Source of the DNA: Corticium candelabrum
Lineage: Eukaryota > Porifera > Homoscleromorpha > Homosclerophorida > Plakinidae
DNA length: 64,000 bases
NCBI RefSeq assembly: GCF_963422355.1
Contig: NC_085098.1
Span: 948,621-1,012,620, forward strand
Reading direction: 5' to 3'
Below the pieces are notes generated by a model. The model searched no databases, was not told the DNA's origin, and was given only the letters and a program-made list of their open reading frames with translations. Positions 46,501 to 58,658 of the stretch are shown here, piece after piece. The position numbers were made by a program, and so were the translations under genes. Within the stretch, counting starts at the first letter, position 1, and every line of letters begins with the position of its first letter.

Positions 46501-48645
46501 CAGTGGCGGATCTAGAATTTTCTTGAAGGGGGCACATGCTTTTTCATGGGAGACTAGGCCAAATGATCATGCACTGATGCATCTTCGCTCGTCATCATAG
46601 AATGCCCAACATTTTGGTATCAACCTACACAATTTGTAACTAAATATGAAAATTATGTCAGCCTTGTCCTCAGCAAAAATACACATCGTGCATGAGCCCA
46701 TGTCACAACAACATTTGCTTTACTCAAAATTACTATTACACCAAAAAATAGTGCAAGAAATGCTATCATGTTCCAGATACAACTGTAAATTAACTAATAC
46801 GTATCTGAACAAGGAACCCACAAGGAAGGCGTTAAGAAGTGTCTGCGAGAGCGTTGGACAGAAGTTTCCGTCGCGGTTTTCTTCTTGCAAAGCGATCGAC
46901 AACTGACTCAACGTCTAGGCTGATGTTCTTGTGAACATACAGCAGAAGCAGGTCATTAAGACGTTGCTGTCTCATAGTGCTACGCAGCTTCGTCTTGACA
47001 TAGGCCAAGACTGAGTTGCTGCGCTCCACTGTTGATGTAGTGACAGGTGCCACTAGAAATATGGTCAGAATCATTGTAATATTAGGAAACGAGACTAACC
47101 CAGCTGCTAGCAAAGCAGCACTTAAACTTGCTGGTGAAGGAAGGCCAGCTTTCTGATAAACATCCCATTTCTTCCTCCATTTCTTCGGGGAGAATGAATG
47201 GGGTTCCGGCGAATCAGAAGCATAGCACTGTTCCAGTGCCAACTCCCTGTCTGATGTTAGAGACTCAAGATGGGCTGGGACGAGCAACAATGCTTGAATG
47301 GCAGCCAAAGACAACTCAGAGAAGCGATGCGCAAACTCTGCAATAATATAATCTAGAAACGGTATGAACACAGATCGACTCCAGTATTCTGCTGGAGTGT
47401 TACTCTCCACGTTTGGTCTAAGCGTCTGCCTCCCACATCGTCGAGGAATTGGCAGCTGACTGTCAGCAGCTATGCCAGCCATTATTGCCATTCTTACCAT
47501 TTCTGGTACGGTGTAGCAAAAGCGGCTGCTGCTGCAGCTTGTTCTTCGGCAAGAATCTCTTTCACCTCACCAACGTCTTGATAAGCTTCAAGGATTTTCT
47601 TAGATGCAGCCTGCAATTTGATGCTCAGAGGCTTGGTGTAGACGAGGAAATGCAGGTTGGTATGGAAAGCAGCAATGAAGTCCGGGGACGGGATACTCTT
47701 CAGTAGTCCATTGGCTTCCACAACAGACTTGGAGTCCAGAACTTGCAGGCATTGGCAGTTATAGTCTCCAAACAGCAAAGAAGAGGCTCGTATAAATCGA
47801 CAAAATCTTTAAACGTAGTGTGTGTCTCCACCCACCTGGTGTCACATAAGAGCTTGAATTTCTGTTGCTCGACTTGTATCTTCTCTTTCTGGCGCCTCTT
47901 AGCATTAACATCTTGGATGGCTGCTCCCAGGACTCTCTGGCGCTTTGGTGAGAACTTGAAAAACAAACCAAGGGATTTCAGGTTACAGACCACAGCCTGC
48001 ACAACGCGTAGAAATGCTGACTTGGATAACACAAGGTTTAGCTGATGGCTTCCACAGAGGAAGTATCTTGCTAAGGGTGCTGCTTCTCAAAAAAGTGCCT
48101 GGCAACCATTGAACTGCCCTGAAATATTGCTGGCACCATCATATCTCTGGGCTGTGCAAAACTTGGGATCCAGCCCTATGGTCTGCAACGTCTTCAGTAA
48201 TGACCTGCACAGATCTTCACCTTTTATACTCTCACAGGCTACAAACTTGATCAGTTTCTCCACTGGCAAGCAATCTTTTACATAGCAAATGGAAACACCA
48301 AACTTCTCCTACCCAGACACATTGGTCACCTCATCCGCTAAGACTGCATAGTATAAGCTGTCTCTAACCTCCTCCAAAATTGATTCTCTGATGGCATCAC
48401 CCATGCATTCAAGCAAGTCATTTTGGGGTGTTTTTGAAATATACGTGGCATTCTTTCCACATGATTGCAAGTGGTCTCGGAGAACTTCATCACCAGAATC
48501 TGTACGGAAATCAATCACAGTCTTCAGTTTTCCTTGCTGATCTAGATCATATGTGCTATAATCATGGTGACCTTGCGGTGCAATGCTTTGCCGTCCACAC
48601 AGCTCCAGAACCTTGATGATAGAGCAAAGGATGCTTCAATAGCTG
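46501..48645 (-). pseudogene. hAT-superfamily transposase relic (ZMYM-type), truncated at its 5' end
   Basis: One terminus, CAGTGGCGGATCTAGAATTT, lies at 46501. Minus-strand frames run CGRQSIAPQGHHDYS and TDSGDEVLRDHLQS (about 48600-48480), AVLADEVTNVSG, KFGVSICYV, CTAQRYDGASNISGQFNG (about 48160-48100), CGSHQLNLVLS, KLLCDTRWVE, then the C-terminal dimerisation region with LAPVTTSTVERSNSVLAYVK and TKLRSTMRQQRLNDLLLLYV (about 47060-46920). Stops and frameshifts near 48310, 48090 and 47700 inactivate it. The N-terminal zinc finger is missing because the sequence joins Ty3/Gypsy integrase near 48640. Confidence 0.85.
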
Positions 48646-51600
48646 GTCAGCTGCTGTTTTATTGCCTTTCCCGCCGTCTAGTAACGCATTAGTCGTGTCG
48701 TCCGAGGATTTCGTGTCGTTGTTCGCCAGCTGATCGTCTGTCATGGGCAGAGGGTTGATGTGTCGTCGGTTCCGTCGGTATTCTCCATTGAGTGTGACAA
48801 CGATATACAATCTGTTTGCTGGTTTTGAGATGACTACACCTGACTCTTGACGGTCTGGAATGAATACAGGGCTGCCAGTAGGTAGTAGTACAAATGTTGT
48901 AACGCCATGACGTAGGTTGTAATTGATTTGCTGTCGTCCCTTGAGGCGTGTCTCGTGAGCCCTTAGTGTTTCCTCGTCGGGAAGAATAAGGCGACGTTGT
49001 TCTGATGTTATAGGTATGGTTGTACGTATCCGTCGACCGAAGAGAAGCTGGGCTAGACTGCATCTGTTCTTCAATGGTGTGGACCGATACGATAGCAAAC
49101 AAGTTTCCATATTTGTTGTTGACTGTAGTAGTGTTTTTACGGTCCTCACCGCTCTTTCTGCCATGGCATTTGCTTGAGAGTATAGGGGCTACTTGTAGAG
49201 TGTCTGATTCTATACTCTTTTACAAATTCGGAAAGCTCTCTTGAACTACAATGAGGTCCGCTGTCTGTAAATAGCACTTCAGGGATGCCGAGGCGAGAAA
49301 AAATGGAACGTAGTTGTCGAATGATATGTTTCGTAGTCGAAGTTTGTATAGAGAATACCTCCACGAACGGTGAATAGTAGTCGACCACCAAAAGGTGATT
49401 TTTCGATTGATATTTGGAAACTTCCGCTGCTACTTTTTGCCACGGTAAGTGGGGAAATGAACTCGAGACTAATGGTTCTACCAGTTGGTGTTGGTGTTGG
49501 GCGCAAGCACGACAGTTGTGTACGTACTGGTCTAGTTGTGTACTCAAACCGGGCCACCATACAGATTTCCTTGCTCTTTGCCGACATTTGGTGATACCTT
49601 GATGTCCCGAATGCAGTTCCGCTAGGACTTGACGACGGGCTTTATGTGGTACTACGATTCGTGGTCCGCATATGAGAAGACCGTCGTGGTGAATCGTATA
49701 TTTCCTCCCTGTTTCGGTGAGTACGGTTTAAGTTCGTCAGGTAGGTCATATGTCGCGGGCCAGCCGCTTTTGCAGTACTCGGCAATAGAACAACAAACAA
49801 AGTCTCGCTTTTGGAGAGACAAAAATTCCTTTAGTCATTTATCTGTAACCGGTAGAGCATTGGTAACGGCGGCCAGGCAGGCAGCCACTTCTGCTTGAAA
49901 CGCGTGGTCACGCTTTGTCGCTGTATTAGTTGGCAGGCGCGAGAGTGTATCGGCTGTGACTAGCTCTTTTCCAAAGATGTGCCTGATGGTAGAATCGTAC
50001 CTCATTAGCTTCAGTCGAAATTGCTGTATTCGCGGCGGTAGGCTATCCGAGTTTTTCGTGCACAACAGCGGTACCAGAGGCTTGTGGTCGGTTACGATGG
50101 AAATGGTGATCCGATAAGGTAGTGATCGAACCATTCACACGCTCACGTTACTGTTAGGCCTTCTTTCTCAATATGGGGGTATCGTTTTTCGGTGAGTGTC
50201 ATAGCTAAAAATTGATAAGCGACAGGAAGCCACTCTCCTGAGGGCTGTTTCTAGCGTATGACAGCTCCCATGCCAAACGAAGATGCGTCTGCAGAAATCT
50301 GTGTCTCAAAGTTGACGTTGAACTGTGCAAGAACGGTGTGAGTGGTTAATTCTGCTTTGATGTTTTTAAAAGGCTTGTTGTTGTTGTTGTCTCCATAGCA
50401 AGGCTCGGTCTTTGCTGAGAAGCTGTCGAAGAGGTTGCGACAGTGTAGCGAGCCGAGAAGAAAAGCGGCCTAGTTGATTGGCCATTCCGAGAAATCGGCG
50501 AAGGTTTCCTACGCTTTGGCAGCTGGGCAAGTTGGTGAGCCGCGATTCTCTCTGGGTCAGGCTGTATTCCATCTTTTCCGATCAGGTAGCCACAGAAGCG
50601 AATTACCTCTTTGCTGAATTGGCACTTTTTGTTGTTAAGAGTGACCTCTGTATCGGCAAGTCGTTCTAAGACGGCGGCAAGACGTTTGTTGTGTTGTTCT
50701 GGCGTCGCTCCGAATACGAGTATATCATTCATCACGCAAAATTTAATGGTGCCGTCCAGTTTCTCCAACAGAGCCGACATTCGTCTTTGGAAGTTTTCTG
50801 GGGCTGATGATATCCCGAATGGTAGACGACGATAACAGAAACGACCCAAGGGTGTAATAAATGTGGTGAGAGGTTGCGAGGCTTCGGCCAAGGGAATTTG
50901 CTAGAATCCACTGTTGGCATCGAGTTTAGAAAATATGGTTGCCCTTGAATTGAAGCTAAGAGGTGTTCCATGGTAGGGAAGATGTGACGCTCCCTGCGCA
51001 CATTTCGTTGAGGCCCGTTAAGTCTGTACAGATGCGAATGTTGCCGTCAGGTTTGGGCACAACCACCATACCATAGCACCAGTCGGTTGGTTCGTCTATG
51101 CGTTTGATAATCCCGTCTAACTCCATGCGCTGTAGAGCTGCTTCTACGCGCGGCATTAGCGGGATAGGAACACCACGAGGAGTTGCTAGAGAGTAAGGAA
51201 TTGCGTATTCTGTAGCGAAATGTTATGAGGAAGACCTTTGAATTTTCCGAGTCCTAAAAAGAGTGACGGGAAAGACGTCTGGGCGTTCTTGATGTCGATG
51301 CGGCGTTCGCTGATGTGATTGACTTGTCCTAATATGCGCAACCTTGTATAGCTGGTCTTCCCAGAAGAGGTGTCTGTAATCCACGTACAGCGTAGACCGT
51401 GTGGTTCGGCAAAAGAGCATCTGGAACGGTACACGAAAGGGGGACTTTGATGCACCCTGAGACGGGAAGTTTGTTGCCGTCAGGTCCGCGCAGTATACGG
51501 TCGGATATTTGAAGTGCATATCTCTGAACCAGGCGTTGTTGATATAGAGTTTTTCTGGGATGGCGGTAACGTCGGTCCTTGTGCCTATTTTCATAAGAAT

Positions 51601-52506
51601 TTGTGAGTCTCCGACGTCTACCTGTTTGGACCACGCATTGCCAGAATCAAGGAGGTTAAGAAAAGCATCATCTTGGACAGTTGCGAAAGCTGCGGATACA
51701 AAATGTGCTGCTGTGGAGCGACACACAGACGCAAAATGGCCTATCTTGCTGCATTGTAAGCATTTTGAGTTTCTGGCGGGACATTTGCCACGGGGGTGTT
51801 TGTCGTATCCGCACCATTGACACTTCCGCGATGAAGGCATGCTATTTGATGGGTAGTCGTTTCTCTTCTTTTCCGGAAGGACGTTGGCGTTGTGGCCTGT
51901 CCTGTTGGGCATAGCTGTGCAAAGCGTCAGCAGAAACAGCAAAGGGGTAGGCGTGGCTTGAGAGCCTCTGACTGTTGCCTGCTGTGCCTTCACTGCTTCG
52001 CTGTTACGTGCTTTTGTCACTGCTGTAGCAAGGTCCAGATCTGATAGAAGTTGTAAGCGTTCGGAAAGATCCCCATCCAGAAGGCCGACTACCACTTGAT
52101 CCTGTATTAGCTGTTCTTTGAATGTCCCGTATTCAGTGTTCAGCTAGGGTGTGAAGAGCAGTCACGAACGCATCCACGATTTCTCCTGCTTGTTGTTTCC
52201 TCATACTAAACCGCGCTCGCTCGTAGATAGGGTTCTTCCGTCGCCAGAAATGGTTTTGAAAGCTCTGCTTGACACTTTGTACTTCCCCTTCTTGTCTTCT
52301 GACAGCGTGAAGTTTCCCAAAACATCTTCTGCGTCTTGTCGCATAGCATAAATAAGTGTACTGACCTGAATTAGATCCTCTTTCTTGTCTAGGCCAGACG
52401 CAACACGATAACGCTCGACGCGTTTGATCCATCGCGGCCACGCTTCTGTTGTGGCGAAGTCCACCGGTTTGGGAGGTTTTAGAGGAGAAGAAGAAGACGA
52501 AGCCAT
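48640..52506 (-). pseudogene. Ty3/Gypsy LTR retrotransposon, gag-pol relic
   Basis: Minus strand, in order: gag start MASSSSSPLKPPKPVDF (52506), gag helices with SFQNHFWRRKNPIYERARF, and two zinc knuckles (CQWCGYDKHPRGKC and CLQCSKIGHFASVC, near 51820-51720). A protease region follows whose active-site triad is not intact (about 51600). RT pieces include GIIKRIDEPTDWCYGMVVVP (about 51120), RFCYRRLPFGISSAPENFQR (50835), and the box where YMDD is expected (VMNDILVFG, 50730). RNase H reads TQISADASSFGMGAVI (about 50310). Integrase has the H-C zinc region, HLLVVDYYS, FTDSGPH and MAERAVRTVKTLL (49400-49120). Multiple stops and frameshifts are present. LTRs were not identified; the 3' end runs into the hAT relic. 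Confidence 0.88.
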
Positions 52507-52809
52507 CCTACTCTTGTCACCATGTACTGAGACTAGAAGAAACCACGCGGTGGGCTGTGTGCGCCATACCAGATCCGGGTCTTATACAATCACCGTGCCC
52601 GTATATGCGGGCGTCTAAATTAAGTACAGTCAGTCTAATAACACTACACCTGCCAAACAAACTCAGTCTCTAGCACTGCGCATGTGTTAGAAGGAATTTA
52701 GTCAAAAAGACTCTTTTAACGCGTTACAAATACAATTTGAAGTCTTTTAAGTAACGTATTTTTTAAAATCCTTTTTATAATAAACGTGTTAATTAAATAA
52801 AATATCCGT
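52507..52809. other. 5' flank of the Ty3/Gypsy relic
   Basis: It should contain a leader and possibly part of an LTR. The palindromic GCCCGCATATACGGGC near 52592-52608 is the only notable structure. No primer binding site or LTR boundary can be assigned. Confidence 0.35.
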
Positions 52810-53001
<192 letters not shown>

Positions 53002-53044
53002 AAATCTCAAATTTCTCCTCCCCACGACCACGTTTCATGATAGG

Positions 53045-53590
53045 ACCTACCTTAAAAATCGTTTCCGTGTCCGACTACAGATGAGTCTAAGAACGATTCG
53101 TTTAGGTGAGCGAACCGCGGCGAAAACGCTTCATGAACTTTCGTCGTCCCATCCTTTTGTATTTTAGCTAGGAACTGTGTGTACGTGACAACCAAGAAAC
53201 ACCTTCAGGAGTTCAATGCCACCTACAGTCAACTATTTCCTAGTCCCATACTACAATCAATCCTTTACTACACTGTGCTGCATCTAACACTGTTGATAGT
53301 CAATGTTTGCCGATATCAATTTCTATGTCAGTAAATACCATACCACTGTCGTTACAATGGAACTGAGTGCATACCTAGACTGTACATCATGATTGCAATA
53401 CGACGACTACCTATACCAGGACCATATACATAACTAGCTAGGAAGTTTGCATGTTTACTTCCATTACAGCTAGGGTTTCAACAAATACGTATTGTATAGC
53501 TAGGACTCGGCGTTTCAGTAGGCGGTCTGAAAACTCCGTTGGACGTGTTACTCACGACGCGAGGCGCCTACGGATACCATACAACTAGTA
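53045..53590 (+). repeat. dispersed repeat, family B, copy 2
   Basis: It matches 38025-38470 over most of its length, with an extra piece near 53350-53400. Shared blocks include GCCACCTACAGTCAACTATT and AGTAAATACCATACCACTGT. Frames are not conserved between the copies. Confidence 0.75.
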
Positions 53591-53592
53591 TT

Positions 53593-55970
53593 TACTAAAT
53601 TCAGTCCGGTGTTGAAATAGGCTATTAAATTCAGTCTGGTATTAAAAGACAATGCAGAATAATTTCCTTAATCGGTATAAACTTTTTTAACACTCGTACC
53701 ATGCGCTCAGATTGTTTTCTTTAATGTACGTATACACTAGTAGTAGTTGTACACCGTTAGATTCGGTCAAATAGCGCGCGTTAGACGTTAGACAAAATGG
53801 CAGTTTCTTCGAACGTTGTACACGTTATGTACACTACATTAATTGAACTAACCTTGCTCGGTGATAACTAGGTTATTATGTTTAGTCTGTGCTAGAGAAT
53901 GCGTTAAAAACGCTATACTATAAATCTTTCTAGCGCATTCGTTGCAGAGTTCGAATTCGTCTCTAGTAGTTAGTTCGTCTCTAGTGCAAGTCCAGTTGAC
54001 ACGCGTACATCTACACAAGCAATATGAAATATCGTCTGGAGCTTCCCTGATCTTGTTGCAGTAACCAACACAAAGCAGGAGCGTGCTAGAGCGTGGCCCC
54101 GTTCCTCGGACACCATCATATTCCGGACGCGAGTTCTCAGTTATCCGATTTTGAACGCAGTCCCTACCACATCATAAATGTAGGTATCCAAGTTGTAATT
54201 GATCACACCAAAAGAGAGCATTGTACCTCTTCTCTGCTTAGGGTGAGATTGAAAACTGTGCGGAGCCTTGCATACCCCGTTCATCGGACAAACGCATCGT
54301 TCACCGGACAGTAGCGTTTATATTGGACACACGCATCCTTCAGCCTAGTTACTTACATATCGCTAAGCAACAACCCTTTACCTACAAATCGCGTTGTTAC
54401 CCTGCATGTCAGCCAAAATCTGTATGAGTTACAGTCGGTCAAACGCCTGTGGTAACGGCCCCAATCGTCGGACACTCATTTTCTTGCCTTCCTACTTTCT
54501 CAGCAACAGCTCTAGGTTTCAAATGACTGCAGTTGATTAAATTCAGTTATCTGAAACGCCGCAGAACGCAGAACATTTGCCTAGAGTGCTTGATGGCAAT
54601 TCTGAGTCATTTCACAACCACGCCCCCAGTAGGACGTGTAAAAGATGTCGCTTGAACGAACTAGCCGTTCAACAAAGAAGACGACAACCAAAACCGATGA
54701 GAAGGCACGATTGAAGTGCTAAAACGCTCTTTTACCCTTTGCAAAGAAAGTCGGTCGCTGCTTAGCGCGCGTTGGCAAGGACTTGACGTAATCTAATTCA
54801 ACTTTACCTAGGAGAAGCAGGGGTGAAGGTTCTAGCTGCTCTGATAATAAAGAAAGTTCCTGCATTCGGTACAGCTGGTTGTACCAACGATGACGTGCTG
54901 CACTTCGTGACGGTGCAAGGTCAGGCAAAGGTAGATATCAAACTGAGATGGAAACACCTGCACACGTCTTGGTCAGACCCAGTAACAATTTAGGGGCCTT
55001 GAAAGGGAAGCACGGGCTGTTTCTGTGCGAGTTGGGAGAATGTGCTCTCTGCAAAGCTCAAACATGGATGACGTGAATCGTCTGCTACATCCGGTGCATC
55101 AAGCCTGTGCAATTGTGCTGTAAGACACTCAGGAGTTCAAATTCTTACGCCGGGAAGACTAGACAGTACCGGAGGGCTAGTAGATGCCAACAGAGTGAGC
55201 TTGTCAGCAGAGAAAATTCAGCAGTTTTCGCTTATAACCGTTGCTGAGTCAAATAAAGGTCAAACGAATTGGGGGCCGTATGATATTTCCTTCCAACTCT
55301 CTCTCTCTCTCATGACATTATTACCTGCAGACTGCTGCTGCAAAGAAAAAAAACGACTGTCCGACGGAAGGGGCGTTATCACGACTCAATAAGCGTGCGC
55401 TATCTCTCCTGGAGAGTAGCAAATGGGGACAGCGATGGTGTTGTTGTGTTAGCTAGTCACCTATAAACCTATCTCAGGTGCGAAGTTGCAGAATTGCCTT
55501 TGCTTTTTCATGGGGGAGGTCGTGTCCGGTGAATGATGGTGGTGTCCGATGAACGGGGTCGCAGAGAAGGATCACGTTTACCGTCCTAGCATAACCGTTT
55601 CAAGCCTTTGGAAGTCCCGCGCTCTGGAATCACAGTCTTTACTAATCCTTCTTACTGTGGGCTCTAACAAAGCTAGTCTTACTAGCCTCGTACCAGACCC
55701 TCTCGCGCCGTCGTGCCTGGCTCCCGTATAACACGACAACGATTTGCTTACGTCTAACGCGCGCTATCTGACTAAATTGTTAAACAGTCGGGGCGAATGG
55801 TACGTGTGTTAAAAAGTCTAGACCTAACCAAGTCATTGAGGACACTATTGTACATTGATCTTTCAACGCCAGACTAAATTTAGCAGAGTCTTTTTAACGT
55901 CCGACTGAATTTCTCTTTAACACGAATACTTTATTTAACACTGACTGAATAATTTAACACAACACATGCA
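53593..55970. mobile_element. 2.4 kb non-autonomous element with long and nested inverted repeats
   Basis: The outer arms (about 53593-53800 and 55745-55970) are inverted and carry iterated AATTCAGTC..GTTAAA motifs. TAGCGCGCGTTAGACGT near 53774 is mirrored by ACGTCTAACGCGCGCTA near 55753. An inner inverted pair follows: CCCCGTTCCTCGGACACC (54096) against GGTGTCCGATGAACGGGG (about 55532-55550), with extra internal copies near 54277 and 54460. The interior contains only short frames (for example the minus 69-codon frame at 54719-54928) without recognisable domains. Superfamily unknown. Confidence 0.65.
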
Positions 55971-56483
55971 CCCTAGAGGCGCCTCCCCCATAAACTACTA
56001 GAAATAATTTGTGCTTTTCTTCGTTCTTTCTAAAAGTTCTAGTACGCATACTGTTCTGCCATTGTGTGAATAATTTAAGGATCGTATCACAGTTTTTAAA
56101 GTGTGACTATGATATTAGAGTCACTACAACTCTAGATTACTTTACAGTGTAAAGATATTTAATTAAAATGTAAGGCTTTCATTATAAAGCACTGAATATA
56201 GCGTTAGATCACATACTATGCACAATGCTTGTCTATACAAAAATATTACCTTTGTTCAGAAACCATTACAGTACTTCAATTATTTGTCCAAGCATACATT
56301 AGCTGTCAAAGTGAAATATCGTGCAGTTTAAATCAGTTAGCATATGAAATACAAAATGTCACTACTGCAGATTCGATGACTTTCAACAACTACTAAATCT
56401 AATCACTAGCAAGAAAGCTGTTTATACATGTACCGTAAATACAGCAATTGTAAGCCATACAGCGCTATAGTTCAGTTTCAAAC
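55971..56483. other. 3' flank of the macrodomain gene
   Basis: AT-rich with no gene. It probably holds the 3' untranslated region of the minus-strand macrodomain gene; no exact AATAAA was identified near the stop. Confidence 0.4.
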
Positions 56484-58277
56484 TCAAACAAGAGTGCTGT
56501 TTGTTGGTCTTCCTGTTTGCTGGTCTTCCTGTTTGCTCTCTGATTGGGCAGTTGTGCCAAACTGCTTTCTAGCTTGTGAAACAAATGCTCCCACAGTCTT
56601 GTCATTCAAATCAATAAATACAATGCGTCTGATGCATGATTTATGATTGTCCCCAAAAAACTGTTTTACAGCACCTATTAATGTCATAGCACATTTCAGA
56701 TCAGGTATGCAAAAGTTCTCTGAGCCAAGTCGTGGTACAGCTATAGACTCCATGCCTTTTTTCTCTGTTAGAGACAAGCTCTTCAAGCACAATTCTTTCA
56801 GTATGTTTGTGCACTGCGTTTGTTTCTTCTCATCTCTTGACCAACTAGGAGATACTGCATGGACAACCATCTTGCACTTGAGATTTCCTGAATCTGTTAC
56901 CACAGCGTCTCCTATTTGGACGGGGCCATGCTGCTGCACAAATTCACTGCTTTTCCTTTGAAACCAGTCACTGCCTGCTGCTGTACATATTGCTTTTGCA
57001 ACTCCTCCACCATGAACAAGATTTCTATTGGCTGCATTTACAATTGCATCAACAGCTTCATTCACAATGTTGCCCTTTTTAACAACAACTATCTGACCAG
57101 CCTGGAGTATAAATTTGTTCTCAGAAGCATTCTTTTCAGAACTAGTAGACCAATTTATGTCAATTTCTTTGATTATCAGCTCAGTTGCTGCTACATCTTC
57201 CTTATTTCCAACTACCACACACAAATTGTTCTCAAACGTCACAACAGTGTTGAAGAGCTCCCACTTAACTTGCTTAGCTATTGATACAGCCAATTTAGAT
57301 ATTTCAATAGTCAGACACTTCAAACAGTCACAAAATTGTTTCAACTCTTCCAAACCTTGCAAAATTTGAGAGTCATCACTGGTAGCAGAAACTACTAATG
57401 AAATTTCTTTGGAATTTGGGCTTGAAAGTGGAAAGCGTTGCCTAACTGCTACTTTGTACTTCTTTTCTAGCACCTCGATAACTTGCACGGCGCTAACATT
57501 ACATTTCAAAAATTTAAATATTTCAAAATTTACTTTCAAAGCACTTGCTGGTTCAACTGAAAAAGACAATTGTGACGTTTCGCCATGTTTTGGCGCTAGA
57601 ACTTGTCTTCTGTCACCCCACTGGTCTGACATTCGCTTCCCTGGAAACCCAGGAGGCGGCATTCTTGGAACACTTCCAACAGCGGTGTAATTGTGGAACA
57701 CATGAGCGTATGCCTCATTGTGTGAGTACAAGCTAATGACTCGTCGTAGATGAGACTCCATCGCAGCCACCGCCGTATGCATCCCTCTAACTGCTATAGT
57801 GTCACGATGTGGAATAAAATCGACTTGAAAATGTTGACAAAGCTCTCCAATCTGGTTCAAACCTATAAATTCCAGGACCTTTGTAGACAGCAATGAGGTT
57901 GACTCTTCAAACACCTGCAAAGCATCATCTGGCTAGGACTTACACAAAATCATTAGTTCAACTGTACGGCCTTCCCGCATTACCTGTGGTGAAACGCTAG
58001 GAAACGAAACATTCTTCATGACGTATGCTGTGTCAACGAGATGCTCTTTTTGAGCTTCAGACACAGAAACAGAAAGTGGGCGTGCCGATGATACACCTAA
58101 ACAACCAGGAAATCAAAGGAGTCAAACTAAGTTACTACCCAGTGTCCCGGACGAAATAGACGTACCTGGAACTGCTTCAGAGTGAGTCGCTGTGTTGGAC
58201 CGAGAAGTAACTCCTGGTCCAACTTGTGAAACAGACTGCATCGGTTCCAACCGTTGTCTAGCCCTGTTACTATCCAT
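56484..58277 (-). CDS. macrodomain protein (PARP9/PARP14-like, no PARP catalytic domain)
   Basis: Three exons, 58277-58166, 58096-57984 and 57914-56484, join in frame with GT-AG borders to give 551 residues. The start MDSNRARQRLEPM is the first ATG of exon 1. Residues about 76-340 are alpha-beta repeats like the KH-type modules in front of PARP14 macrodomains, with a Pro/Gly-rich linker near 158-175. The macrodomain spans about 344-528: VVVKKGNIVNEAVDAIVNAA (Asn-Ala-Ala-Asn at 369-372), HGGGVAKAI (376-384), and PRLGSENFCIP (469-479). The first ADP-ribose loop is canonical; the second, normally G-x-G-x-x-G, is changed to GSENFC. The tail is polar and ends PTNSTLV. Macrodomains bind or remove ADP-ribose in nucleus or cytoplasm. 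The gene shares exon phases and order with the Deltex-type gene at 41.5-45 kb, but has no RING or Deltex domain. Confidence 0.85.
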
Positions 58278-58655
58278 CTGGCGGTCAGAAGTCTGCAAGG
58301 TCACTTGTGTGCAGTGTGCGATCAAAAGTCGGCACAACAGAGGCGTAACCAGGTCTACCGTGCGCTACCGCCAAGCCCCAGCTAGGTTTTTGCACGTGAG
58401 GTGACGGGAGAGTGAAGAAAAAGGCGTTTCTTTTTCTCCCGCTCTTACTCGCCCCTCCTCCGGATTTGGATTCATATCATGACGTGCAAAAGCGGTCTGG
58501 CACCAAGGCTACGGTCTGTCTACGCCCCTCTCAATTATACCGCGGTATTACGGAGATTTCTGCACCTTGTGATTTGTGCTTTGCTCGCGATTAATTCCAG
58601 GCCGTCGACTCGATGCTCCAGACCTCATGTCGGGTGTACAGTACTGTACGCATAT
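58278..58655. other. 5' flank of the macrodomain gene
   Basis: No gene is recognised. It should include the promoter of the minus-strand macrodomain gene. No TATA box is clear. Confidence 0.4.
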
Positions 58656-58658
58656 CAC

